Shown: positions 9,692 to 17,727 of the stretch, piece by piece
Layout of the letters: each line of letters starts with the position of its first letter
Numbering within the stretch: the first letter of the stretch is position 1
Source: an uncultured SAR324 cluster bacterium
Lineage (GTDB): Bacteria; SAR324; NAC60-12
Length of the DNA stretch: 53,924 bases
Assembly (NCBI GenBank): GCA_902590435.1
Contig: CACIWU010000004.1
Location: forward strand, 1 to 53,924
Reading direction: 5' to 3'
Made by a program: the position numbers and the translations under genes
The notes under the pieces: model-generated
Told to the model about the DNA's origin: nothing
Seen by the model: only the letters and a program-made list of their open reading frames with translations
The model's database searches: none

Positions 9692-10072
9692 ATGACTACA
9701 AAAAACGATGAACTAGTTCCAGAAGATTTAGGAACAGAAAGAGAAAAAGAAATTGGTCAGCATATTGGTTATAGATATGATGTAAATCTTGTACCTGACT
9801 ATGAGCGTCTTACTCCTTTTCTCAAGAAATATATTGAAACGATGGGATGGGAAGACCTTAACTGGTTAGAGGATGTCCATATGGGTTACGAGGAGGATCG
9901 TGCAGCTGTATTTGATCGTAATATCAACGGATGGGTAACTGTCCCAGAAGAAATGGCATTGCCAGACAATCAACAGGATCGTGATATGATTGCCCGTGAA
10001 TTATTGATCAAGTTTCAAATGTCAAAACGACATCCTATGGTACTGCTCGAAGAAACTTATGGAAAATTTTGA
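9692..10072 (+). CDS. Conserved-looking acidic 126-aa protein of unknown function at the end of the amine cluster
   Basis: Co-directional 80 bp after GlxD-like gene; clean ORF, no recognised motif. Confidence 0.65.
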   Translation: MTTKNDELVPEDLGTEREKEIGQHIGYRYDVNLVPDYERLTPFLKKYIETMGWEDLNWLEDVHMGYEEDRAAVFDRNINGWVTVPEEMALPDNQQDRDMIARELLIKFQMSKRHPMVLLEETYGKF

Positions 10073-10127
10073 AAAAGATCTTATTATTCTTTTTCTTGAT
10101 GCTTGATTTTTTATATTTTATAGCATC

Positions 10128-10418
10128 TTAATCTGAAAGTGGCGTAATTCCTGACAGTAATTTCTTTCTTACTTTTTTTACTTTATTAGATTTTGTAATG
10201 GATTTAAATCCATCAGGTTTCTCGATTGCACTATTATCAGGTCCTACATTTTTTTTATTTTCTACTTTATTATTTAAACTTTTGTCATAATCAAATATCG
10301 ATTCTAAATCATAATCTATTTGAAAATTTTCTAGATTTGATATACCTTCCTCCTGTTTTTTGCATGAAACAAATAGGCAAGAGGAACTTATGATTAAAAT
10401 TAAAAGTTTATTTTTCAG
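10128..10418 (-). CDS. Small putative lipoprotein with non-ATG (CTG) start, absent from ORF track
   Basis: Open frame with no internal stop: (M)KNKLLILIISSSCLFVSCKKQEEGISNLENFQIDYDLESIFDYDKSLNNKVENKKNVGPDNSAIEKPDGFKSITKSNKVKKVRKKLLSGITPLSD; lipobox-like FVSC; AAGGA just upstream of CTG. Confidence 0.5.
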   Translation of the reverse strand: MKNKLLILIISSSCLFVSCKKQEEGISNLENFQIDYDLESIFDYDKSLNNKVENKKNVGPDNSAIEKPDGFKSITKSNKVKKVRKKLLSGITPLSD

Positions 10419-10474
10419 AAATTCCTTAATAATGCTTCTTTATTAGCAACACATCATACTCTAATTCTTTTCTC

Positions 10475-10693
10475 TTAACTCTTTCTGAAAGAATAATGTT
10501 GAATCATACTAGATTTTTCATTCATCATTCCTCTTTCAAAAGCTATTTCCAACAATCGATTATGGATTTTCCTTTTATCCAAAAAATTTTTAACCCACCA
10601 ACTTATTAATCCTATAGAGCACAAAACAACAAATAGGATTGTAAAAAATTGAGAAGAAAAGATTGAGAGATACGCTCCGATAGTACTTTCCAT
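10475..10693 (-). CDS. Small single-TM protein
   Basis: 72 aa; N-terminal TM helix then charged segment (FLDKRKIHNRLLEIAFERGMMNE); upstream GAGGTTCTC. Confidence 0.5.
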   Translation of the reverse strand: MESTIGAYLSIFSSQFFTILFVVLCSIGLISWWVKNFLDKRKIHNRLLEIAFERGMMNEKSSMIQHYSFRKS

Positions 10694-10791
10694 TGAGAAC
10701 CTCCTATGTTTTCTAATTGAAAGTTTCTAGCAGTATAATTATTCTAATATACACCGTTTTTAAAAAATTAAAACATTATTTTATGAATACT

Positions 10792-11628
10792 TTAAAATCC
10801 AAATGGTTTGTCATTATTTAGACTCGGAATTCTAATCCTCGTCATATTAACCTCTTCTAGATTAATATTTACATTTATAAAACCTGGACTAGTCCCTCCA
10901 TCAGCAAGAATCTCTCCCCAAGGATTAATGATCAATGAATGACCATAACATTCACCACCTCCTTCTATTTTTCCTATAGAACATGGCGCTATAACAAAAG
11001 CCCCATTTTCTATTGCACGCGCTCTGTTAAGTACGTGCCAATGAGCCTTACCAGTTTTTTTTGTAAAAGCTGCAGGTACAAACAAAATTTCTGCCCCCTT
11101 TTTTGATAACTCACGAAAAAGATTAGGAAATCTCAAATCATAGCAAATTGTATGTCCTATACAGCCCCAAGATGTCTTTGAAATAACTGCTTTATTACCA
11201 CCATGTACAGTTTTACTTTCTAAATATGATTCTCTTTCTGATAATTTTATATCAAAAAGATGAATTTTGTCATATCTGCTAATGATGCTACCATAGTCAT
11301 CAATAATGTAGCTTCGATTCAATATTTTTTCATCTGGACCGCTTATTGCGATAGAACCAATAAGAATGAACTTCTTTTTATTTCTTGCAAATTCTTTTAG
11401 ACCCTTCAAAACTGGATGTGATTCTTCGGGACTAAAAGGAGGTGAAAAAGAATAACCTTCTGTTTTCAATCCTCCACAATATTCAGGAAGGGTTAGCATA
11501 TCTGCACCAGCCTCAATTGCATTTTCTGCATGACATATTGCTTCATCAAGAGAGGACTTAAAATTAGCTTTTGGACTTATTTGAAGGCAAGCAACATTAA
11601 ACTGTCTTTTGTAATTTTTTTTTCTCAC
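10792..11628 (-). CDS. Carbon-nitrogen hydrolase (nitrilase/Nit/omega-amidase-like)
   Basis: E-K-C triad context: LPEYCGG, RYDKIHLFDI, GHTICYDLRFPNLFREL. Confidence 0.88.
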   Translation of the reverse strand: MRKKNYKRQFNVACLQISPKANFKSSLDEAICHAENAIEAGADMLTLPEYCGGLKTEGYSFSPPFSPEESHPVLKGLKEFARNKKKFILIGSIAISGPDEKILNRSYIIDDYGSIISRYDKIHLFDIKLSERESYLESKTVHGGNKAVISKTSWGCIGHTICYDLRFPNLFRELSKKGAEILFVPAAFTKKTGKAHWHVLNRARAIENGAFVIAPCSIGKIEGGGECYGHSLIINPWGEILADGGTSPGFINVNINLEEVNMTRIRIPSLNNDKPFGF

Positions 11629-11719
11629 ATTAACTTTATAGAAAAAATCTACCGTCTATTTAAATATTTTACATAATTTTTTTGAATTTTGAGCACAAAA
11701 AATTTACTTTTGCTTTTTT

Positions 11720-12451
11720 TTATTCATGAAAAACTCCTTTAATATAATTACCAACTATTTTTCCAAATTTGTTGTATTCTTTACCTTCCCAAAAACCTCC
11801 CTCTTTGAAAATGCCAACCAACTTTCTACCATCATTCCAATTATAAGTGCCTTTACCATTGAAAAAACCATCTTTGTATTCTCCATTATAGTTAATTCCA
11901 TCAGGAGATGTAAATTTTCCAAACCCATTTTTTTCTCCATTTTTCCAACCTCCTTCATATTTCCAACTATTGTGCTTAATATATATTCCTTGACCATTTC
12001 TTTTTCCATTTTTAAATTCTCCTTCATATGTACTGCCATCCGGCCAGGTATATACTCCATTAAAATGTTTTTTCCCATCCTTCCATTCACCTTCATAATT
12101 TCCTCCATCAGAATATCTCCTCTTTCCATTACCATTTTCTTCATCATTTTTCCAACCTCCTTCATAGGTACTACCATCTAAGAATGTGAATACACCCTTA
12201 CCATAAAATTTACCATCTTTCCATTCTCCAACATATTTTTCACCTATAGGCGTCGTTAATATTCCTAGTCCGTTTGGTTTACCATTATCAACATCTCCTT
12301 TAAATAATGGTTGAGATTCAATGTCTCCAAATCCTTTCCACTCGATTCCAGAAGTTGTATCCCATTTAAATAATATTTCTCCTTCGAAACAATTTACTAT
12401 GTGTGGAAAAAACAAAAATATGAATAAGATTATAATTTTATTATTTTTCAA
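11720..12451 (-). CDS. MORN-repeat protein with signal peptide
   Basis: About 7-8 tandem YEGxWKxGxxxGxGxxxxxDG units after an N-terminal hydrophobic signal. Confidence 0.9.
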   Translation of the reverse strand: MKNNKIIILFIFLFFPHIVNCFEGEILFKWDTTSGIEWKGFGDIESQPLFKGDVDNGKPNGLGILTTPIGEKYVGEWKDGKFYGKGVFTFLDGSTYEGGWKNDEENGNGKRRYSDGGNYEGEWKDGKKHFNGVYTWPDGSTYEGEFKNGKRNGQGIYIKHNSWKYEGGWKNGEKNGFGKFTSPDGINYNGEYKDGFFNGKGTYNWNDGRKLVGIFKEGGFWEGKEYNKFGKIVGNYIKGVFHE

Positions 12452-12538
12452 ATTTTATCCTTATTAAGGATTGAAATGAACTATATTTTGGAAGGTTTTG
12501 TTGATTATTTGGGAAAACTTTTAAAATTAATAAATTTT

Positions 12539-12697
12539 TTACACTTTTTCCCTCCTAAAATTTTTCTCTTTCCCAACATCCCTTATTGATGCAGCTAAAA
12601 CGAACCAAAAAAAACGAATTCTATTCAAAAAACCTTTTTTTTTGGAAAGTTCATCAAATTTTTCTATTCCACATGTTGTTCTAATATTATTTTTCAT
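12539..12697 (-). CDS. Short ORF (52 aa), not in ORF track
   Basis: MKNNIRTTCGIEKFDELSKKKGFLNRIRFFWFVLAASIRDVGKEKNFRREKV, ATG start, co-directional and close behind the 197-aa ORF. Confidence 0.4.
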   Translation of the reverse strand: MKNNIRTTCGIEKFDELSKKKGFLNRIRFFWFVLAASIRDVGKEKNFRREKV

Positions 12698-12709
12698 TCT
12701 CAAAATAAA

Positions 12710-13303
12710 TCAATAATTTATCTCTGGAATTGCAATTGAATTGGACCAATCTGGACGAAAAATTAATACTCGTGATTCTGGAGATATACTAGGATTAAAA
12801 AGGAGGTTGTGCCAATAAGTAAATTGATAACCTATATCCTCATTTTTTAATTCATCCACAAAACAACAAATTTTAAATGATTGCTTCTGGTAGTCAAAAT
12901 TTAGTAAAATTTTTTTTTCGTTTAAAATATGTGTTGCTGTTATAGAATTTTTTGGGAAAAGTCCTGTCATCAATCCTTCAAAATCTGCATTATGTTGAAA
13001 AAATGTTGATGAAAGAATCTCGATTACTTTTTTGTACCTTTCATTAGGATCATTAGTTTTTTTAGCTATAAATCGGAACTGTAATACACTTTCAAGTGGG
13101 TTTTTGGGTACTAAAAGTAATATAACCGAAGAATTTAATTCTTTATCGTTTGCACTCAGGACTCGAGGACAAATCCCAAGTGATGGACGCCCATTATTAT
13201 TTCTCAAAGAATATTCCCTTATACGGCACTGCCAACCAATAAAGTGCCTCTGAATATTTAAATTACTATAACTAGAATCACTTTCTTTTGATTCTGATTT
13301 CAT
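12710..13303 (-). CDS. Uncharacterised 197-aa protein downstream of the FAD oxidoreductase
   Basis: Clean ORF; (H)FIGWQCRIREYSLRNNNGRPSLGICPRV N-terminal segment; 47 bp after the oxidoreductase stop. Confidence 0.65.
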   Translation of the reverse strand: MKSESKESDSSYSNLNIQRHFIGWQCRIREYSLRNNNGRPSLGICPRVLSANDKELNSSVILLLVPKNPLESVLQFRFIAKKTNDPNERYKKVIEILSSTFFQHNADFEGLMTGLFPKNSITATHILNEKKILLNFDYQKQSFKICCFVDELKNEDIGYQFTYWHNLLFNPSISPESRVLIFRPDWSNSIAIPEINY

Positions 13304-13350
13304 AAAGTATAATTAGTTGAACCTGTTTAAAAATTATAGATGATAATTCT

Positions 13351-14682
13351 TCAACTCCATGGGAAAGGACTATTTGAAACCGGATGTAAATTACCTTTCT
13401 CAAAACGATTAAATCGAAAAGGATCTAATAACGTACTTGATTCACCCATTATTTCTTTAGAAACTAGTTTACCAACTCCTATCATTTTCCAACCATGATT
13501 TGAGTCTGCTATCACATAACAGTTTTCATGAAAAACATCAAAAACGGGAAAACTATCAGGAGCTAATGCACCGAGTCCTCCCGAGGGTTTTTCTCTGTAA
13601 AGGTTTCTACTACCTTCAAATCGTTTTTGACAGAAAGCTAATGCAGAACACCACATATCTACAAATTTTTTACCAACTACAAAGTCTGGAGATTCCGTAC
13701 CGTAAGGATCTACACTAAAATCTTCTCCTGTATTATCAACATTATAAGGTGCTGATCCACCTTGAATCCCATCAAAACTGAAATCTGGTTTATAATATAT
13801 ACCCCACATTTTATCTGTTATTAAATTACCATTCGTATCTGAGTAAAGTGGTACATCAGAATCAACATGGACAACTGGAGGCATTTTACCTTCATTTGTT
13901 TTTAGCATGTTTGGATCAACACCCAAAGTTCCTTCCTGTAAACAGTAATATCGCCACATTTCCACATCTTCAAAATATTTTTCGCCATCCTTAATTCTAA
14001 TCTTGCGCGGTAGGTTTAAAATTTTCCAAAAATTATTTATCCATGGACCTACACCGACTACTAAGTAATCTATTTTTATTTCTCCTATATTTGTAATTAC
14101 TTTAGAAATAGATTTTCCTGAATATTCAACTCCCAATACTTCCACATTGCCAATAATTAAAACTCCCTCACTTTCTGCTTTAGCTGCAAGACCCTCTAAA
14201 CACTTCCTGTTATTAGAGTAACCACCCTTTTTCTCATGCAGAACCGATGTTATCCCTTTCGCATGCCAATCATCGAAAATACCTCGCATATAACTCATTG
14301 AATCTTCACTACCCTCTATAAACTCAGAAGGATAGCCAATGGCTTTTTGTTGTTCATAAATCGAAGATACATCAGAACGCATAACTTCTGGACTAATTTG
14401 CATGTAACCAACAGGATGATAACTATAATTTTTGGGATCACTTTCCCATACCTCCACACTATGTGCCATCAATTCGCGCATAGCTGGTTGGAAATAATTA
14501 TTTCTAACCACACCGCAAGCAATTCCTGAAGCACCCGCTCCAATACCAGATTTGTCAATTACAATTATATCTTTTCCGCTTCCAAGCCCACGATTTTTTA
14601 ATTCTAGTGAAAGATGATATGCGGTACTAAGGCCATGAATTCCTGAACCAACAATTAGGTACTTTGTAGTACTAGGTAACAT
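13351..14682 (-). CDS. FAD-dependent oxidoreductase, DAO family (sarcosine oxidase/DadA-like)
   Basis: N-terminal Rossmann YLIVGSGIHGLSTAYHL, VIDKSGIGAGASGIACGVVR, YLVVGVGPWI, C-terminal NCYVIADSNHGWKMIGVGKLVS. Confidence 0.88.
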   Translation of the reverse strand: MLPSTTKYLIVGSGIHGLSTAYHLSLELKNRGLGSGKDIIVIDKSGIGAGASGIACGVVRNNYFQPAMRELMAHSVEVWESDPKNYSYHPVGYMQISPEVMRSDVSSIYEQQKAIGYPSEFIEGSEDSMSYMRGIFDDWHAKGITSVLHEKKGGYSNNRKCLEGLAAKAESEGVLIIGNVEVLGVEYSGKSISKVITNIGEIKIDYLVVGVGPWINNFWKILNLPRKIRIKDGEKYFEDVEMWRYYCLQEGTLGVDPNMLKTNEGKMPPVVHVDSDVPLYSDTNGNLITDKMWGIYYKPDFSFDGIQGGSAPYNVDNTGEDFSVDPYGTESPDFVVGKKFVDMWCSALAFCQKRFEGSRNLYREKPSGGLGALAPDSFPVFDVFHENCYVIADSNHGWKMIGVGKLVSKEIMGESSTLLDPFRFNRFEKGNLHPVSNSPFPWS

Positions 14683-14838
14683 ATTTTTTTCTCAAAAAAA
14701 CAGTTTTTTAAAAATATAAATAACAAGATTTATAAACAGAATTAATTTTCAATTATCGTTCCAAAAAATGCAAGATACATTAGTTATGGACATAGAAAAA
14801 TAATTAAATTTTTCATGATATAAAAAAAATAATCAAAT

Positions 14839-16407
14839 TCAGAATGAATAGCGAACCTCAAAGAAAAATCGATCATTCTCATTCAAACTCTTAAAATATG
14901 AGCTTTCACCTGATTGATATATCATAACTCCTCCTTTTACGGAAAAGGCATCAAATATGTCATATTTCAATGAAAAACGGTTTATTCCACCATCTCTGCC
15001 ACTTTTACCAATCATCATCCCCAAAATATCAAAGTGTAAAGTTTTATTAAGATAATCTTGTGCAAAACTAAATGAGTTTACATAACTTTCCTCGCGTTTA
15101 TAATCCGGGAAACCCTCTAAACGAAAATCAAAATCATTGAGATATTGTAACGCCGACTCTATTGAAACAGATGTTTCACTCAACCCAGAATATTCAATAC
15201 CAAAAAGTAAATCCAAACGTGAAAAAGTTTTGTCCGCAACAAGTGCAAACTCAAAACCGTGCAACTTAGCTGCTTCTGCTTTCAATAAGTAATTACCAGA
15301 TGGAATACTCAAAGTCATTCCAGCCATAGTTAAGCGACTATGGTGCATTTCATAGGATGGTATCACCCCTATTCCAGGAATTATCGTTATGCTACTAATT
15401 TTAAAATGGTTCGTGTCTTCAAAAAACTGTGCCCAATGTAAAGACGCATCCCATCCTTTGAATGTTCCAATCAAAGCTAAACCGTATTCTGTATTTTCCC
15501 TATTGCTTTCAGGAATTACGTCATTAATTTTTTGAGTTTCTGGATTAAAATCACTACCATATGGAGCGGATTTGTTAAATTTTATTTCGTGTACAGCAAC
15601 TGCTTCAAATTTAAAATCTCCAATATAATAATCAAACCGTGTCATATTAATTGGTATGCGCGTGTCTTCCAAATCAGTCATGCCAAATTCCCTGTTATCA
15701 GTTGGATTCAAAACATCTACAACTCTTAAGCTATTCGCCACTCCCCAAACTATAATCTGATTTCCAAGCTTGACATCTAAAAATTTAAACGGACTACCCT
15801 CAATATAAAATTCACGAAACTCTGCTTCTTCCTCAAGTTCATTAAGTACTTCATTGGAAAATTTTTCACGTTCTTTCATACCATAAGCAAAGTTGTAAAA
15901 TACTTTTCCAGAAATCCTAGTTTTCCAGTTATGACTTAGTTTAGCGTCCCATGTCAAGGAAATAAAAGGTTGTATTTTAGTAAAACCACTCCAATCTGCT
16001 TGCGTTTTATTTTCAGGCAATTCCTTGGCATAATTGTAACTCAGACTCAATCCCGTATTTCCAAATATACTGTTCCAATTTTCCTCTTTAGCTACTAACT
16101 CAACGTCTTCACTATTTTCTAATTCATCATCTTCTTCGTCATCAAATCCAGAAAGAATATCTTCAACATTGTCTTCTACATTTTGATCGTCAAATCCAGA
16201 AAGGGCTTCTTCTAAAACTACTTCTTCAGAAACTTTTTGAGCAATTGCATATTTAGTAATATAAACATTAAGTACTAAAATAGTGAAAACAATTAAAAAA
16301 AACTTAATCCTGATTTTTGAGAAAATATTTTTAAATTTTGAACCTCTGAATTTCTGAAAAAGCATTTCATTAAAAATTGGGAAACTAGTACTTCTTCGCT
16401 TTTTCAT
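14839..16407 (-). CDS. Outer-membrane beta-barrel, DUF1302-like
   Basis: N-terminal hydrophobic signal; FLDVKLGNQIIVWGVANSLRVVDVLNPTDNREFG; ends in F (FFFEVRYSF) like outer-membrane barrels. Confidence 0.75.
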   Translation of the reverse strand: MKKRRSTSFPIFNEMLFQKFRGSKFKNIFSKIRIKFFLIVFTILVLNVYITKYAIAQKVSEEVVLEEALSGFDDQNVEDNVEDILSGFDDEEDDELENSEDVELVAKEENWNSIFGNTGLSLSYNYAKELPENKTQADWSGFTKIQPFISLTWDAKLSHNWKTRISGKVFYNFAYGMKEREKFSNEVLNELEEEAEFREFYIEGSPFKFLDVKLGNQIIVWGVANSLRVVDVLNPTDNREFGMTDLEDTRIPINMTRFDYYIGDFKFEAVAVHEIKFNKSAPYGSDFNPETQKINDVIPESNRENTEYGLALIGTFKGWDASLHWAQFFEDTNHFKISSITIIPGIGVIPSYEMHHSRLTMAGMTLSIPSGNYLLKAEAAKLHGFEFALVADKTFSRLDLLFGIEYSGLSETSVSIESALQYLNDFDFRLEGFPDYKREESYVNSFSFAQDYLNKTLHFDILGMMIGKSGRDGGINRFSLKYDIFDAFSVKGGVMIYQSGESSYFKSLNENDRFFFEVRYSF

Positions 16408-17231
16408 AATCCTTTTTCTAATCTTCGGATCGTAAACAAATTCCCATTCACTTCATCTTGATAAAAACGCATGTTTTTTTCTTTTAATATAGTTTTGTGA
16501 AGGATTTTCTTTCCTGATTTTGTGGTCACATGCATTTCTGTTGAAACCCAAATCCCATCTATTTTTTCCAACTTCTTAACATCCAAATATTTATTGCGCC
16601 TTTTATTGTGAACCCAGCGTAATCCGCGAATCATTACATAATTATCCTGACGAATGAAAATAATTGATTTACTATATCCACTTTTTTTTACTTCATCTTT
16701 GGTTTTTGGAACAGACTTAATTTGCCAAACTTTTTGACCTTTTATCTCAGTTTCCTTCATCAAAGTATAATCATACAAATCAAGGTCAGGAGATGTCATA
16801 TCCGAATAATTCAAATCAGATCCCATAAAACTTCCACTCTTATCGCTTGAAGCAATTCTCTTGGTCCTTCGTAGCGCAGGGAGATACAACCATTGCTCAT
16901 CTTCCTTTCCAAATTCATCGTAATCATATGTCAGAAAACTTGTATTTCTTACATCTGCTGGTGAGATAAAAATAATCAAACTCTTAGAAAATCCTCCTTT
17001 TTTACTGCCATATGTCTTAAAATTCCTGACACGCCTTTTACCTTTTTTATCAATAAGAATCATTTCTGTTTCCGAAACCGAGTTGTCTCCTTCATCTCGA
17101 TCAATTACTTTTTTCATGATTTCTCGTCCGCTGAGGGCAAATACTTTATCATGAAGCATTATAAATCCAGAAATTATAATACTAAAGATAGTAAAATTGA
17201 TTTTGATAGAAGTTATTTTATTGAAAATCAT
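16404..17231 (-). CDS. Outer-membrane lipoprotein-sorting (LolA-like) protein
   Basis: Signal peptide; YLPALRRTKRIASSDKSGSFMGSDLNYSDM, LRWVHNKRRNKYLDVKKLEKIDGIWV; overlaps the DUF1302-like gene by 4 bp. Confidence 0.8.
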   Translation of the reverse strand: MIFNKITSIKINFTIFSIIISGFIMLHDKVFALSGREIMKKVIDRDEGDNSVSETEMILIDKKGKRRVRNFKTYGSKKGGFSKSLIIFISPADVRNTSFLTYDYDEFGKEDEQWLYLPALRRTKRIASSDKSGSFMGSDLNYSDMTSPDLDLYDYTLMKETEIKGQKVWQIKSVPKTKDEVKKSGYSKSIIFIRQDNYVMIRGLRWVHNKRRNKYLDVKKLEKIDGIWVSTEMHVTTKSGKKILHKTILKEKNMRFYQDEVNGNLFTIRRLEKGL

Positions 17232-17269
17232 AGTGTCTTCTAATTTTTAGAGTTGGAAGGTCTATTTTT

Positions 17270-17383
17270 TTAGATCAAAGACATCATTGATCGAGCATGA
17301 AGGATGATATCCGCGAGAAGAGCAATGATATGGTCAAATCCAGTAATTAAAAAAAGTGAAATGAGGTTGTAAATCCTGGATTG
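17270..17383 (-). pseudogene. Possible C-terminal remnant of an RND/MMPL-family exporter
   Basis: Frame reads QSRIYNLISLFLITGFDHIIALLADIILHARSMMSLI*, resembling the last TM of RND/MMPL exporters; stop about 39 bp before the LolA-like gene; frame closed immediately upstream. Confidence 0.35.
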
Positions 17384-17492
17384 TTATTATTAAAAAACAA
17401 TCCTATAAATTTTCTATACTTTCTGACAAAATAAACTTTTTTGATTTTTAGCTAATTTTCGCTTTATTTAATTTTTTCGCTGAAATATTGGG

Positions 17493-17690
17493 ATGGGCGC
17501 TTATTCTGAACTTCAAAAAAGAGAATTTGAACTAAATGAAACGACAGGATTCAAAGCCGTAAAGCATCAAAGTATTGTTGGGACTAGCTATTTTGAAAGA
17601 GTTCAAAATACTGTTTCAGGAGGACATTCATCAACTGTCGCGTTGAAGGAGTCAACTGAAGTAGAACAATTCAACAAAGAAGCTGCATAA
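17493..17690 (+). CDS. Small hypothetical protein
   Basis: 65-aa ORF, isolated between two minus-strand operons; no recognised motif. Confidence 0.4.
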   Translation: MGAYSELQKREFELNETTGFKAVKHQSIVGTSYFERVQNTVSGGHSSTVALKESTEVEQFNKEAA

Positions 17691-17727
17691 AGATTTTTGG
17701 CTTTGCGTTCAGTCTAGATAAAAAGAA

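Noticed and set aside
11726-12181. Long antisense ORFs (11726..12181 + and 11755..12177 -) across the MORN gene
   Set aside because: Produced by the repetitive composition of the MORN codons; the 243-aa MORN frame explains the region
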